Assembly: GCA_040791665.1 (NCBI GenBank)
Contig: JBFNNX010000022.1
Coordinates: forward strand, 186,001-250,000
Length of the DNA stretch: 64,000 nt
Origin: Thiodiazotropha sp040791665
Lineage (GTDB): Bacteria > Pseudomonadota > Gammaproteobacteria > Chromatiales > Chromatiaceae
Reading direction: 5' to 3'
A program made the translations under genes and the position numbers. Under the pieces are notes generated by a model, which saw only the letters and a program-made list of their open reading frames with translations, was not told the DNA's origin and did no database searches. Position 1 is the stretch's first letter, and every line of letters starts with the position of its first letter. Positions 26,902-36,060 of this stretch are shown one piece after another.

Positions 26902-29367
26902 CTAGCTCCCCGGCAATATCCGATGGCCAAATTCCGTATCTGCCCCAGTTATCTCATCAGCCTCGCTGAGCGTCGATGTTTCAGTCCAAGCGTCCGCCAC
27001 CATTCCAGTGATATCCACCACGTCGCCGATGGCGATCAGGTTATCGAAATCGGCTTTCAGGCGTTCACTCCTGCCGGGGGAGAGCTGTACCAGACGATCG
27101 ATAGCCTGTTCGATCTCCGCTTTCGGCGGCACGTCGGGGTGGTTGGCGATTATCTTGACGCAGCGAAAATCGTGATTCATCGCGCGATGCACGAATTCAA
27201 CGCGTTTCGTCCCGTCACTGATCTCGAACTCGGCCAGGGAGCGTATTTTGAATTCGGGTGTGTTCCCGCAACGCTCTTTGCAGAGATAGAGGATGATCTC
27301 TGCCGATCCGTATTCAATCACTTCCTGCATGATCCGCTGTAAGCGGCCATTCCGGGCCAAGATGCTGAAATCGAACTCACCGTCGGCAACTTCGAAGTAG
27401 TCAATCAGCGGAGAGGGAGAGGCTGTGATGCCGAGTCTGAAGGTCCAGTCGTTCTGAGATCTGCAATAGATGAACACCGGCAGTGTCGAGGCGCTTTCGA
27501 CAAAGATCGACGAGTAGAGACGTGATGTGGCGGCACGCAGTGTATGCGAGGTCTCAAGGTGCAGGCCCGATTGACGTTTCGCCAAGAATCCTGAAAACGC
27601 ATTGGCAAACTGACGGCCTTTGGTGACATCACTGATCTTGAGGCGTAACAGCTGCTCCCCGTCTGCCGGTCCGCCGACGATCTCTGCAGGCACGTTGCGA
27701 AAGGTGCCTTTAATGCGTGCCAGGCTTGAGCTGCGCGCCTCCAGTTTGGGAAAGGTTACCGTTGCCTTGCATTCAGCGACAAAGGCGAGATTCGAATCTG
27801 CAACCTCGACAGACAGCCCGTGGGCCGATACATCCCGGGTTTTACCTAGATAGAGCCGCCCGGCGATAGCGACCTCAACCTGCATCCGTCCCAGAAATCG
27901 GTCTTCGCTTCGGTTTTCCTGGATATAGTGGATGGGCACCATCTGAGGAGGCGCCAGGGGGTGCCGGTCATCGCAGCAGATGACCGGTTCCACATGGTCA
28001 TTGTGTTCAGGGCTGCAATCGCCACGCTGCCAATTGCGAACCTGATCCGTCACGTCGATCAGAGCGCCGACGATCGAAAGGGTTTTGGCGTCCATAAGTA
28101 GTTTACTGACAAACTCGTCACTCTTGTCGGTAAGCGGCCCCAATGCATCCTCAATTCGCATCTCCACAGGGCGGCGGGCAACCCGCGCGAAAACCTTAAA
28201 TACGCGGAATCCCGGCTGATCCGCGTATCGCTTCAGGATTTGACGCCAGTGTCGATAATTCTTGCACTCAAGATCCGCTATGACTTGTGTTTCAGCATGT
28301 TCCGGGGAACGATAGACTGCTATCAGGGTGTCTGCCTTGCTGTCGCGTAACGCCAGCCTGGTTAACAGTTTTATACGTTTTGGCGAGACCAGGGAACTGA
28401 AATCGAAAGTGCCGTGTGAGTTGCCAAATGCGTTCAGGAAACGCCGATTTATCTGATTGCCGAAAATGATGCGTAAGGGTGATTCTCCATCCTGGCATTC
28501 AAATACGAAGATGGGCAGTACGGATGTGGAACGCATATAGAAGCGTTCCGCCAATAAGGCTTGTGCAGTCAGCAGGGCATCTTCGGGATCTGTCTGTTCA
28601 GACTGTGCCGCCTGAGCTGAAGTGTTGATGTGGTCTGAAATCACCGACAGGCCATCCTTCGCTTCACTTTCGATACACTGCAATGCCAGAAGGGTGTCAT
28701 TCAACAGACGACGGATTCGCACGACACGATAATCGAGTTCAGGATGGTCAAGTTGACGCCCGACCGAGGGCATTACATCGACGCGTACCAGGTCGCTTTC
28801 CGAAACGTCAATGGGCGTTTTCAAGCGTAGCTGTAGACCGGATTGGGAGATGTCGCGGGTTTCAGCAGCGTAGGTCCGCCCATTCCATATCAAATCCATG
28901 TTCAGGGAGATCTTAAACCTGTCGTAGACCCGTTTTTCGAAATAGGAGAGGTCGATGGCAAGATCGTTGTCAGTCCGATCCGAAGCGAGAACGTTGAACG
29001 ATGCCGGTACGGTTTGAGACTCACCGATATGGCTGTCATGACTTCCTGCGTCATTTGCTTGTCCGGACTTCTCTTCCTCGCCGGCATAGCGCCTGAGAAC
29101 GGACTCATAGGTCTCGACGGTAAATACCCCTGCATTCTTCTTCAATCCTTCGAGGAAGAGCTGGTGCGCCTCCGAGTCAAGCCACAGGGTTCGGCCACGA
29201 TAGGAGAAGCGTTTGCACGGTCGCGAGACATGCCCTCTAAGATCCAGGGGGCGCAGGCATTCGCTGTCGAGGCGTTGGCGTTCAACCCGCTGAAGAAACT
29301 CATTTGACTTGTTCGGTACCTGCCTGGCGATGTTCGTCCTTTCTGATCGTATTCTTTTCGTTTGCAT
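26902..29367 (-). CDS. Large protein with two PilZ domains in a duplicated module
   Basis: PilZ domains bind c-di-GMP. This 821-residue soluble protein has an N-terminal part (1-140) of unknown fold, then two copies of one module of about 310 residues. Module A has PilZ at about 145-235 (KRVYDRF and DISQSG) and a following domain at about 275-447. Module B has PilZ at about 485-580 (RSEDRF and DVSAHG) and its partner at about 620-795. Both partner domains share the patterns S-VLP-F-- / S-TLP-F--, G-FDFS- and, near their ends, (A/V)-(A/V)(I/V)D(V/I)T. The PilZ RxxxR and D/N-x-S-x-x-G residues are mostly kept in both, so both may bind ligand. No transmembrane region. The partner domain is not recognised. 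It converges on the broken dehydrogenase gene. Confidence 0.85.
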   Translation of the reverse strand: MQTKRIRSERTNIARQVPNKSNEFLQRVERQRLDSECLRPLDLRGHVSRPCKRFSYRGRTLWLDSEAHQLFLEGLKKNAGVFTVETYESVLRRYAGEEEKSGQANDAGSHDSHIGESQTVPASFNVLASDRTDNDLAIDLSYFEKRVYDRFKISLNMDLIWNGRTYAAETRDISQSGLQLRLKTPIDVSESDLVRVDVMPSVGRQLDHPELDYRVVRIRRLLNDTLLALQCIESEAKDGLSVISDHINTSAQAAQSEQTDPEDALLTAQALLAERFYMRSTSVLPIFVFECQDGESPLRIIFGNQINRRFLNAFGNSHGTFDFSSLVSPKRIKLLTRLALRDSKADTLIAVYRSPEHAETQVIADLECKNYRHWRQILKRYADQPGFRVFKVFARVARRPVEMRIEDALGPLTDKSDEFVSKLLMDAKTLSIVGALIDVTDQVRNWQRGDCSPEHNDHVEPVICCDDRHPLAPPQMVPIHYIQENRSEDRFLGRMQVEVAIAGRLYLGKTRDVSAHGLSVEVADSNLAFVAECKATVTFPKLEARSSSLARIKGTFRNVPAEIVGGPADGEQLLRLKISDVTKGRQFANAFSGFLAKRQSGLHLETSHTLRAATSRLYSSIFVESASTLPVFIYCRSQNDWTFRLGITASPSPLIDYFEVADGEFDFSILARNGRLQRIMQEVIEYGSAEIILYLCKERCGNTPEFKIRSLAEFEISDGTKRVEFVHRAMNHDFRCVKIIANHPDVPPKAEIEQAIDRLVQLSPGRSERLKADFDNLIAIGDVVDITGMVADAWTETSTLSEADEITGADTEFGHRILPGS

Positions 29368-29888
29368 CAGAGTGGTCGTTACTTTCTATGGATTTTTTAT
29401 TAACAGGCTGTATCGCCAAATCGGCAGTAATCTTTAATGGACTTGGTTGTCATTTGGGGCTTAATTCCGCTCGGTTTGAATTTGTAATCACTGCTACGGC
29501 CGGGATCCGCACGCGATGTGGGAGCGTTTTCGGTTCCACGAGGAAGCGCGGCCTGTTTATTAAATAATCAAGTAAATCAAAAAGTAATGCTCTCGTTTAC
29601 GGATTTGGACAGGTTATATATGAAGAGAGGAAAACCGAGCCGCCAGTAAAAAAATTTCCATTTGTGAACATGTGTTAACTGACGGGGCCAGCGGCGGTCC
29701 CTGGTCGGGATCGATGGCTTGCCAAGAGATATCGGTCAAACGCGTCTGTCATCATTCGGTGCAGAGGAGTTTGAAATCACGCCTCGTCACGGAAAAATAG
29801 ATGCGGACGGGTTACGGCAGTCAGCAATCATGCTGTTTGAATGGTTTGCATGAGGCTGAGTCATGAGGCAACTGGAGTGATGTCTGAT
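29368..29888. other. Intergenic region upstream of the PilZ gene
   Basis: About 520 bp, carrying the promoter of the PilZ gene and the 3' end of the next reverse gene. A short frame near 29695-29850 has protein-like composition (ending LFEWFA) but no start codon with a ribosome site and no recognised family. Nothing else was seen. Confidence 0.45.
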
Positions 29889-30596
29889 CTACTCCTTGAG
29901 CTTGATCTTCAACTGCCCCTCTTCGACTCGAATATCTTCGACGCCTTTGGCAAAACCTGACCAAAAACCCCGCTCATCACCGAATTCACTGATCAGATCG
30001 ATATTCTTAATGCCACCCAACCAGGCGTTGGGTATGGGTACGCCCATGATACTGACACCCTTCAGGATCACCACCGGTTTGGCGTCGCGGAACGCCATCT
30101 CCACACCGGTTGATACCCGCAGGGTCTTTCCGCCCAGGATCGGGAAGTCCCGGTCGACAGGCACCAGCAGCCTGGCGCTGACCAGGTCGTCACCCAGGTC
30201 TATGGCAAGTTTCCTGGCCAGATCCTGATTGTTCGCCACCATTGCATTGAGCTCTCTCTCACTGAAAAAGACTTCGCGTCTGGCGCCTTTCTCATTGTAG
30301 CGTTCCGGACGCAGCCACTGTTCATCGCTCTCCTTCTGCCGGGATTGAGTATCGGACCCGGAGACCGGCTTCGGCTGATAGCCCAGTTGTTGAAGTTTTT
30401 CGTCTAGCACCTGCTGCTCGGCAGGAGTGAGTTGCACCGGGGTGAAGTCCTTGGCGTAGATATAGGTGCGCACCACCCAATATGTAACAGCGGCGGTTAA
30501 CAGAATGGTTGCCAATACGATCCACAGGATGTGGATGCCGCGAAGACCGCCTTGTCCCGCCGGACTCTCTAGTTGCTCAGTGCCTGTTGTCATCAT
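29889..30596 (-). CDS. Membrane-anchored protein of unknown function
   Basis: This 235-residue protein has one N-terminal membrane helix at about residues 22-46 with a short cytosolic head, so the remainder should be periplasmic. After a Gln- and Pro-rich linker (about 58-95) comes a compact domain containing RREVFFSERELNAMVANN near residue 106 and LGDDLVSARLLVPVDRDFPILGGKTLRV near residues 134-161. A C-terminal GFWSGFAKGVEDIRVEEG segment follows. The repeated strands of the second half look like a lipid- or ligand-binding beta fold, but no family was identified. It stands alone, reverse, and divergent from the beta-CASP gene with about 205 bp between starts. Confidence 0.75.
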   Translation of the reverse strand: MMTTGTEQLESPAGQGGLRGIHILWIVLATILLTAAVTYWVVRTYIYAKDFTPVQLTPAEQQVLDEKLQQLGYQPKPVSGSDTQSRQKESDEQWLRPERYNEKGARREVFFSERELNAMVANNQDLARKLAIDLGDDLVSARLLVPVDRDFPILGGKTLRVSTGVEMAFRDAKPVVILKGVSIMGVPIPNAWLGGIKNIDLISEFGDERGFWSGFAKGVEDIRVEEGQLKIKLKE

Positions 30597-30801
30597 GGCT
30601 ACCCGCGAGGTTGTTTGATTCGGTGGTGTCGGCCAGGCTGTGTTTGCCCTCTAGTAATGATTATATGCCCTAAATGTCGACGTGAATGTTTAAATTTGTA
30701 GCCTAATATGGGTCGATTGGGTGCTTTGCGGTCTCTTCATGTTAAGCTGCCGCCATAGCCAGTCATGTCGAACTAAAAAGATCCTCAAAAGGACACACTC
30801 T

Positions 30802-32193
30802 ATGCAGATTGAATTCTATGGTGCGACCAGCGGTATAACCGGTTCCTGTCATATTCTCCGTGCCAATGGAGAGACGGTGCTACTCGATTGCGGATTGATA
30901 CAGGGGCGCAGGGAGGAGATGGAGAAAAATCGTCGTCCCTTTCCCTTTTCTCCCGACGAGATCAGTGCGGTGGTCCTCAGTCATGGCCATATCGACCACT
31001 CGGGGAGGATCCCGCTTTTGGTCAAGCAGGGTTATCGAGGCCCGATCTATGCGCAGAATGCGACCATGGAGCTGTGCGATATCCTGCTGCAGGATTCCGC
31101 TTATCTGCAGGAGAAGGATGCGCAGTATGAAAACAAATGGAGAAAGCGCAAAGGGAAGCCGTTTATCGATCCTCTCTATACTGTCGCCGATGCCCGGGAG
31201 GCACTGGATAACCTGGTCGGTCTGAAGTACAGGGAGCAGCGGGAGATCCTGCCGGGGATATCGATCCGCTTTCAGGATGCGGGGCATATTCTCGGTTCTA
31301 CCAGTGTGGAGGTGTGGCTGAATGAGAATGGCAAACAGCGGAAGATCGTCTTCAGCGGCGATTTGGGTCAGTACGACACGCCCATCCTGAACGATCCGGC
31401 GGTCATTGATGAGGCGGACCACGTGATTGTCGAGAGTACATACGGAAACCGGCGCCACCGGGATCGGCAGAATACCATCGACGAGATCGGCGACATCATC
31501 CGCGAGGCCGCCCATCAAAAGGGTAACCTGCTGATCCCCGCTTTTTCCATCGGGCGTAGTCAGGAGATCCTCTACTACCTGGGGAAATATTACGATGAAT
31601 GGGAATTGGGGCGTTGGCAGGTCTTTCTCGACAGTCCCATGGCGATCAGGGCGAGCAAGGTCTATTGGGATTATCCCCACCTGTATGACGAGGAGGCGAC
31701 CAAACTGCGCAAGAAGATCCATGAGATGCCCCATCTAAGGAATCTCAAGCTGACGGAATCACCTCAGGAGTCGATGGCGATCAATCGCATCAAGAGCGGT
31801 GCGATTATCATATCCGCCAGCGGCATGTGTACCGGAGGAAGGATTATCCACCATCTCAAGCACAATATCTCCCGTAGCGGCGCGCATATCATGATCGTGG
31901 GGTATCAGGCCAACGGTACCCTGGGAAGGGCGCTGGTCGATGGTAAATCGCCGGTCCGGATCCATGGTGATGAGTATCGGGTAAAGGCGCATATCCACAC
32001 TGTCGGAGGGCTCTCCGCGCATGCCGATATGGATGACCTGACACGCTGGCTCAGCAGTTTCAGGGGTAGCGCTCCACGGGTTCACGTAGTGCATGGAGAG
32101 CCCGAGTCGAAACAGGATTTTTGCGACAGTTTGAAGTCGGAGCTTGGCTTTAAGGCCGCCGTACCCGAACCGGGCGACGTACTGGAGTTGTAA
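30802..32193 (+). CDS. Metallo-beta-lactamase / beta-CASP RNA-processing nuclease
   Basis: This 463-residue cytosolic enzyme belongs to the beta-CASP branch of metallo-beta-lactamases, which cut or trim RNA. It shows the zinc motif SHGHIDHSGR near residues 62-71, further metal histidines in DAGHILGST near residue 160, an aspartate in FSGDLGQ near residue 185, the beta-CASP insert with PAFSIGRSQE near residue 249, and C-terminal GGLSAHAD. A KH domain is absent. The ATG at 30802 is preferred to an upstream in-frame start at 30721 because AAAAGGA lies 8 bp before it and the protein begins directly with the fold. Many bacteria carry such YSH1-like proteins of undefined substrate. It is convergent with the cytochrome gene. 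Confidence 0.9.
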   Translation: MQIEFYGATSGITGSCHILRANGETVLLDCGLIQGRREEMEKNRRPFPFSPDEISAVVLSHGHIDHSGRIPLLVKQGYRGPIYAQNATMELCDILLQDSAYLQEKDAQYENKWRKRKGKPFIDPLYTVADAREALDNLVGLKYREQREILPGISIRFQDAGHILGSTSVEVWLNENGKQRKIVFSGDLGQYDTPILNDPAVIDEADHVIVESTYGNRRHRDRQNTIDEIGDIIREAAHQKGNLLIPAFSIGRSQEILYYLGKYYDEWELGRWQVFLDSPMAIRASKVYWDYPHLYDEEATKLRKKIHEMPHLRNLKLTESPQESMAINRIKSGAIIISASGMCTGGRIIHHLKHNISRSGAHIMIVGYQANGTLGRALVDGKSPVRIHGDEYRVKAHIHTVGGLSAHADMDDLTRWLSSFRGSAPRVHVVHGEPESKQDFCDSLKSELGFKAAVPEPGDVLEL

Positions 32194-32238
32194 AGGTTGG
32201 GCGGCGTAATAGGGATTCCTTTGTGTCTATAGCACCGC

Positions 32239-32988
32239 TCACATATCGGAACTGGGAGAGTAAGGACGCTGATACTTGCTCGGTCGATACCGAGGAAAGT
32301 CCCGGTTACGCCAGTCCTTAGGTGCAAGTTTCTCTTCGTCTGGTTTCAAACGCGATATATAGTCCATCACGGCAGAGACGTCGCGGGATGAAAAACTCTG
32401 GCTCTGCTTGACCATTTTCTTGTCGGCATTGCGTCTGCGTCCGTCGCGTATCCACCTGAACTGGCGCATGAGGTATTGATAGTGCTGCCCATGGAGTAAG
32501 GGAATGTGTTCATCCACTATCCCTTCAGCCCGCTTACCATGACACTCGGCGCAGTGTTCCTCGTAGATCGCTTCACCGTGCTTGAGGTCAGAGCCTGAGC
32601 CGACCCCGTTGTTTCGGGTCATAGGCAGATTGGCGATATAGGCACTGACGTCCGCGATCTCCTGTAGTGACAGGAGTTCAAGCATGGTGAACGGCAGCAT
32701 TGTAGGGTTATCCCGGTTACGGGCACGAATATCGGCCAGTTGCTTGATGATGACCTTTCTTAACTGGCCGGCTATTTGCGGGTAGTATCCGCTGACACTA
32801 CCCCAGCCCTCCGGTTGATGGCAGACCACGCAAACATGGTAGACCTTCTTGCCATTTTCAATGTCGGGGGTGAGCTCGATGGCGCGTTCCAACTCATCAG
32901 CCGCCCGCTGAGGGTCGTCTGCATTGACTTGGCCGAACAGGTTGGCTGCCACGAAGAGCAACGCGATGTAAAGAGAACGGTGGTCCAT
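32239..32988 (-). CDS. Periplasmic dihaem cytochrome c
   Basis: This 249-residue protein has a signal peptide (residues 1-23, cleavage near VNA) and two class I cytochrome c domains. Haem attachment motifs are CVVCH at 53-57 and CAECH at 146-150. A methionine-rich stretch in domain one (TMLPFTM near residue 95) and MVKQSQ in domain two supply possible sixth ligands. This resembles cytochrome c4-type electron carriers that feed terminal oxidases. The C-terminal 25 residues are basic and proline-rich, beyond the usual domain end. It lies between the nuclease gene and the ABC importer genes without obvious coupling. The electron partners cannot be read from the sequence. Confidence 0.9.
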   Translation of the reverse strand: MDHRSLYIALLFVAANLFGQVNADDPQRAADELERAIELTPDIENGKKVYHVCVVCHQPEGWGSVSGYYPQIAGQLRKVIIKQLADIRARNRDNPTMLPFTMLELLSLQEIADVSAYIANLPMTRNNGVGSGSDLKHGEAIYEEHCAECHGKRAEGIVDEHIPLLHGQHYQYLMRQFRWIRDGRRRNADKKMVKQSQSFSSRDVSAVMDYISRLKPDEEKLAPKDWRNRDFPRYRPSKYQRPYSPSSDM

Positions 32989-33176
32989 GTTATTTTCACT
33001 CAGACTGATTGCCGGTCAGTGTGTCGTTAGTCACTAGTCTGGGATAATTTCCTACATAAACTCGCAACATTCAAGTCATGGCGGGTTCGCTATGGGGAAA
33101 TGGCAGGGAGGCGCTGCTCCATCCACAATCCCATATCCATCCCTGTCTGTGTGGGACGCCACACTGGACAGGCGTG

Positions 33177-34331
33177 TCAATCGATTGCTTTGCCCTGCGG
33201 ATCGAATAGGCACAGATTGTCGATATCGAGGTTTAAAGTCAGCCGGTCTCCGGTGGTGAATCCCTGGTGGCCGGGCAGTAGGGCGATCAAAGGTCGAGGC
33301 TGAGTTGCGAAAACTCCTCGATCGGTGATTTCGGCAGCGTCAACCTCCAGCTCCGTGGCGAGATGCAGAATGGTCTCATGACCCAGCGATTCGACGGAAG
33401 TAATCCGAGCCGACAGGCCGGTCTGTGACTGCTCCTGATCGATGCGGATGTGACTGGGTCGTATTCCTGCAATGAGTGTCTGATCGTAACGTGAGTTTAG
33501 GCCGGTGTAGCGTGATGCGACCTGTTCGGGGAGGATGAGACGCATCGGCCCCAACTGGAGCAGAGTATTTCCTTGGTTGTGGCGCAATGTTCCGCGGATG
33601 AGATTCATGCCGGGAGATCCGATAAAACTCGCGACGAAGGTGTTGGCGGGATGCTGGTAGATCTCACTTGGTTGAGCCACCTGCTGTAAGCGACCCTCCT
33701 TGAGGACGGCTATGCGTTGGCCCAGGGTCATGGCCTCGGCCTGGTCATGGGTGACATAGAGCGTGGTGATGGCGAGTTCTTTCTGCAATCGAACAATTTC
33801 AGAGCGGATCTGTACCCGCAATCGGGCATCGAGATTGGAGAGCGGCTCGTCCATCAGGAACAGGTCGGCTTCCCTTATGATGGCTCGTCCCATCGCCACA
33901 CGCTGGCGTTGACCGCCTGACAATGCCTTGGGTTTTCGCTCGAGGAGAGGAACGAGATCGAGCATCTCTGCGATGTGCCTCACTCTGCGCTCGATATCCG
34001 CGCTTGATAGCCTCTGCATGCGCAGGGGAAAATCCAGATTGCGGCGCACCGTCATGTGGGGATAGAGCGCATAGTTTTGAAAGACCATGGCCACATTCCG
34101 CTGCTGGGCCGGGATATGGTTGACCGCGCGCCCGCCGATACGGATCTCTCCCGAAGTGATCTCCTCCAATCCCGCCGCCATACGCAATAGCGTGGATTTG
34201 CCGCACCCTGAGGGGCCTACCAGTACCATGAACTCTCCATCGCTGATATTCAGGTTCAGCTTATGGACAGCATCAATTCCGCCGTCGAAACTTCTACTGA
34301 CGTTGTCGAACTCGATCGATGCCATGCTCAA
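33177..34331 (-). CDS. CUT1 sugar ABC importer ATPase (UgpC/MalK type)
   Basis: This 384-residue cytosolic ATPase powers the importer encoded upstream. It has Walker A GPSGCGKST near residue 39, the signature LSGGQRQRVAMGRA near residue 135, Walker B LFLMDEP near residue 157, an H-loop histidine (VTHDQAEAM), and a C-terminal TOBE regulatory domain from about residue 290. It is the last gene of a four-gene reverse operon in the order binding protein, two permeases, ATPase. Its start overlaps the preceding permease stop by 4 bp. MalK-like ATPases of this group are often shared among sugar systems. The TOBE domain could interact with a regulator, but none is seen. Confidence 0.95.
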   Translation of the reverse strand: MSMASIEFDNVSRSFDGGIDAVHKLNLNISDGEFMVLVGPSGCGKSTLLRMAAGLEEITSGEIRIGGRAVNHIPAQQRNVAMVFQNYALYPHMTVRRNLDFPLRMQRLSSADIERRVRHIAEMLDLVPLLERKPKALSGGQRQRVAMGRAIIREADLFLMDEPLSNLDARLRVQIRSEIVRLQKELAITTLYVTHDQAEAMTLGQRIAVLKEGRLQQVAQPSEIYQHPANTFVASFIGSPGMNLIRGTLRHNQGNTLLQLGPMRLILPEQVASRYTGLNSRYDQTLIAGIRPSHIRIDQEQSQTGLSARITSVESLGHETILHLATELEVDAAEITDRGVFATQPRPLIALLPGHQGFTTGDRLTLNLDIDNLCLFDPQGKAID

Positions 34332-35161
34332 CCCTTGATTGCAGAGCTGGCGACGCCACGGACGAACCAGCGTTGAAAGGTGACAAACAACAGCAGTACC
34401 GGTGATACCATCATCACGCCAAAGGCAAGGATATCACCCCAATAGAGGGGCGGCAGAGTGAAAAAACTGGCGATGGCAACCGGCAATGGACGTACAGCCG
34501 GTCCGATGGTCACCATCATCGGCCAGAGATAACTGCCCCACCAGGTGAGAAAGGTGAGAATGGCGACACTGGCGAATACCGGTTTGGCATTGGGCATGAT
34601 GATGCTGAAAAAGATACGCAGGGTGGAGGCGCCATCGAGACGGGCGGCCTCTTCGAGCTCTTTCGGCATGCTGATGAAAAAGCTGTAAAAGAGATAGACG
34701 GCAAAGGCGTTTGCAATGAACGGCACTATCTGGACGGTGTAGCTGTCACGCAGGCCGAGAATGGATGCGCCGTAGAACAAAGGTATCGCGATCGCCTCGA
34801 AGGGCAGAACCATCAGCGCCAAAACCAGATTGAAGAGCAGGTCCCGTCCACGCCACTGCAGGCGGGCGAAGGCGTATGCAGCCATTGAATTGACCAGCAG
34901 TCCGCAGATGACGATACAACCGGTGATGAAAAGGGAGTTGAAAAGGTAACGCGGGAAATCGCTGCGCCGAAATACGTCGGCATAGTTTTGCAGCGAGACA
35001 TCGCTCGGCAGGAAGGCGGCCAGTGAACCAGCCTCCACCAATATGTTCTGATCCGGTTTGAGGCTGCCGATGAACATCATCAACAACGGTACGACAAACA
35101 GCATGGCCATACCGCCAAGCAGCAGATAACTCAGCAGGACGGATAGACGGGTAGATCTCAT
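34328..35161 (-). CDS. CUT1 sugar ABC importer permease (MalG/UgpE type)
   Basis: This 277-residue inner-membrane permease has about six helices and the EAA loop (EEAARLDGAS near residue 167) that docks on the ATPase. The N-terminal helix and PDQNILVEAG region fit the MalG/UgpE half of a heterodimeric carbohydrate channel. Stop and start codons overlap those of the neighbouring ATPase and permease genes by 4 bp each, showing translational coupling. The transported sugar is unknown. Confidence 0.94.
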   Translation of the reverse strand: MRSTRLSVLLSYLLLGGMAMLFVVPLLMMFIGSLKPDQNILVEAGSLAAFLPSDVSLQNYADVFRRSDFPRYLFNSLFITGCIVICGLLVNSMAAYAFARLQWRGRDLLFNLVLALMVLPFEAIAIPLFYGASILGLRDSYTVQIVPFIANAFAVYLFYSFFISMPKELEEAARLDGASTLRIFFSIIMPNAKPVFASVAILTFLTWWGSYLWPMMVTIGPAVRPLPVAIASFFTLPPLYWGDILAFGVMMVSPVLLLFVTFQRWFVRGVASSAIKG

Positions 35162-36060
35162 GACACCTCCCGCTCATGATGCGTGTAGCGGCGTTGCAAC
35201 CAGGTGACGGCAAGGACAAATAGGAAGAAGACCACTGTCATGGCGCTGGCAAGCGCGACCTGTTGCCGGGCAAAGGCCGCCTGTACCGTTTCGTATATTA
35301 CGGTTGTGGTCGCGTTGTCGGGGCCTCCGCGTGTCATGATCTGCACCTGGTCAAAGAGGCGGAAGGCAAGAATGGTGGTGATGAGCATGACGAAAATCAT
35401 GGGGTTGCGCAGTTGCGGCAGCGTGATATGTATAAGTTGTTGCCGACTGCCCGCACCATCGAGCGCAGCGGCCTCGTAGAGTGATTGAGGAATGCCCTGC
35501 AGACCGGCAAGAAGGATTACCATCTGAAAGCCTACACCTTGCCAGATCGACAGCAGCATGATCCCCGGCAGGGCGAGCATGGGGTCGCGGAGGAAGTCCC
35601 TGGGCTCCCACAAACCGAAGCTCCCCCATTCGAGAAAGGCATTCATCATGCCGTCCGGGCCGGGGGCATAGATCAACGACCAGATAACCGAAACCAGGGA
35701 CATGGGAAAGACGACGGGCATGAAGAAGAGGGTACGGAATGCCACCGTCCCCGGCAGTCCGCGATTCAGCAACAGGGCCAGCGCCAGAGCGAGCGCTGTC
35801 TGCAGGGGTACCACCACTGCTGCGAAGAGGAGATTGTTGAATAGGGCGCGCACGAAATCGGGATCGTTGATCAGATGGATGAACTGGTCGAAGCCGACAA
35901 ACCTGACCAGCAGTGGCGAGCCGAGTCGCAGGTCGGTGAAGGCGAGCAATAGTGCCGTGGCGAAGGGAAGGAGAATGAAGAGCAGCAAGCCCGCCAGGGC
36001 GGGAATCGCCATCAGCAGGGCAGTTGCCGTCTGCTCATTGGAGCGGCTGTCTCTGGTCAA
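35158..36060 (-). CDS. CUT1 sugar ABC importer permease (MalF/UgpA type)
   Basis: This 300-residue inner-membrane protein has six helices and the EAA loop (YEAAALDGAG near residue 193). It forms the other half of the channel with the MalG-like partner. Its size is that of UgpA and lacks the large periplasmic loop of enteric MalF. It overlaps the binding-protein gene stop by 4 bp and the next permease start by 4 bp. Confidence 0.94.
   Translation of the reverse strand: MTRDSRSNEQTATALLMAIPALAGLLLFILLPFATALLLAFTDLRLGSPLLVRFVGFDQFIHLINDPDFVRALFNNLLFAAVVVPLQTALALALALLLNRGLPGTVAFRTLFFMPVVFPMSLVSVIWSLIYAPGPDGMMNAFLEWGSFGLWEPRDFLRDPMLALPGIMLLSIWQGVGFQMVILLAGLQGIPQSLYEAAALDGAGSRQQLIHITLPQLRNPMIFVMLITTILAFRLFDQVQIMTRGGPDNATTTVIYETVQAAFARQQVALASAMTVVFFLFVLAVTWLQRRYTHHEREVS

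Noticed and set aside
29695..29850. Possible small coding sequence upstream of the unknown membrane protein gene
   Set aside because: The frame has protein-like composition but no start codon with a ribosome site and no family match.
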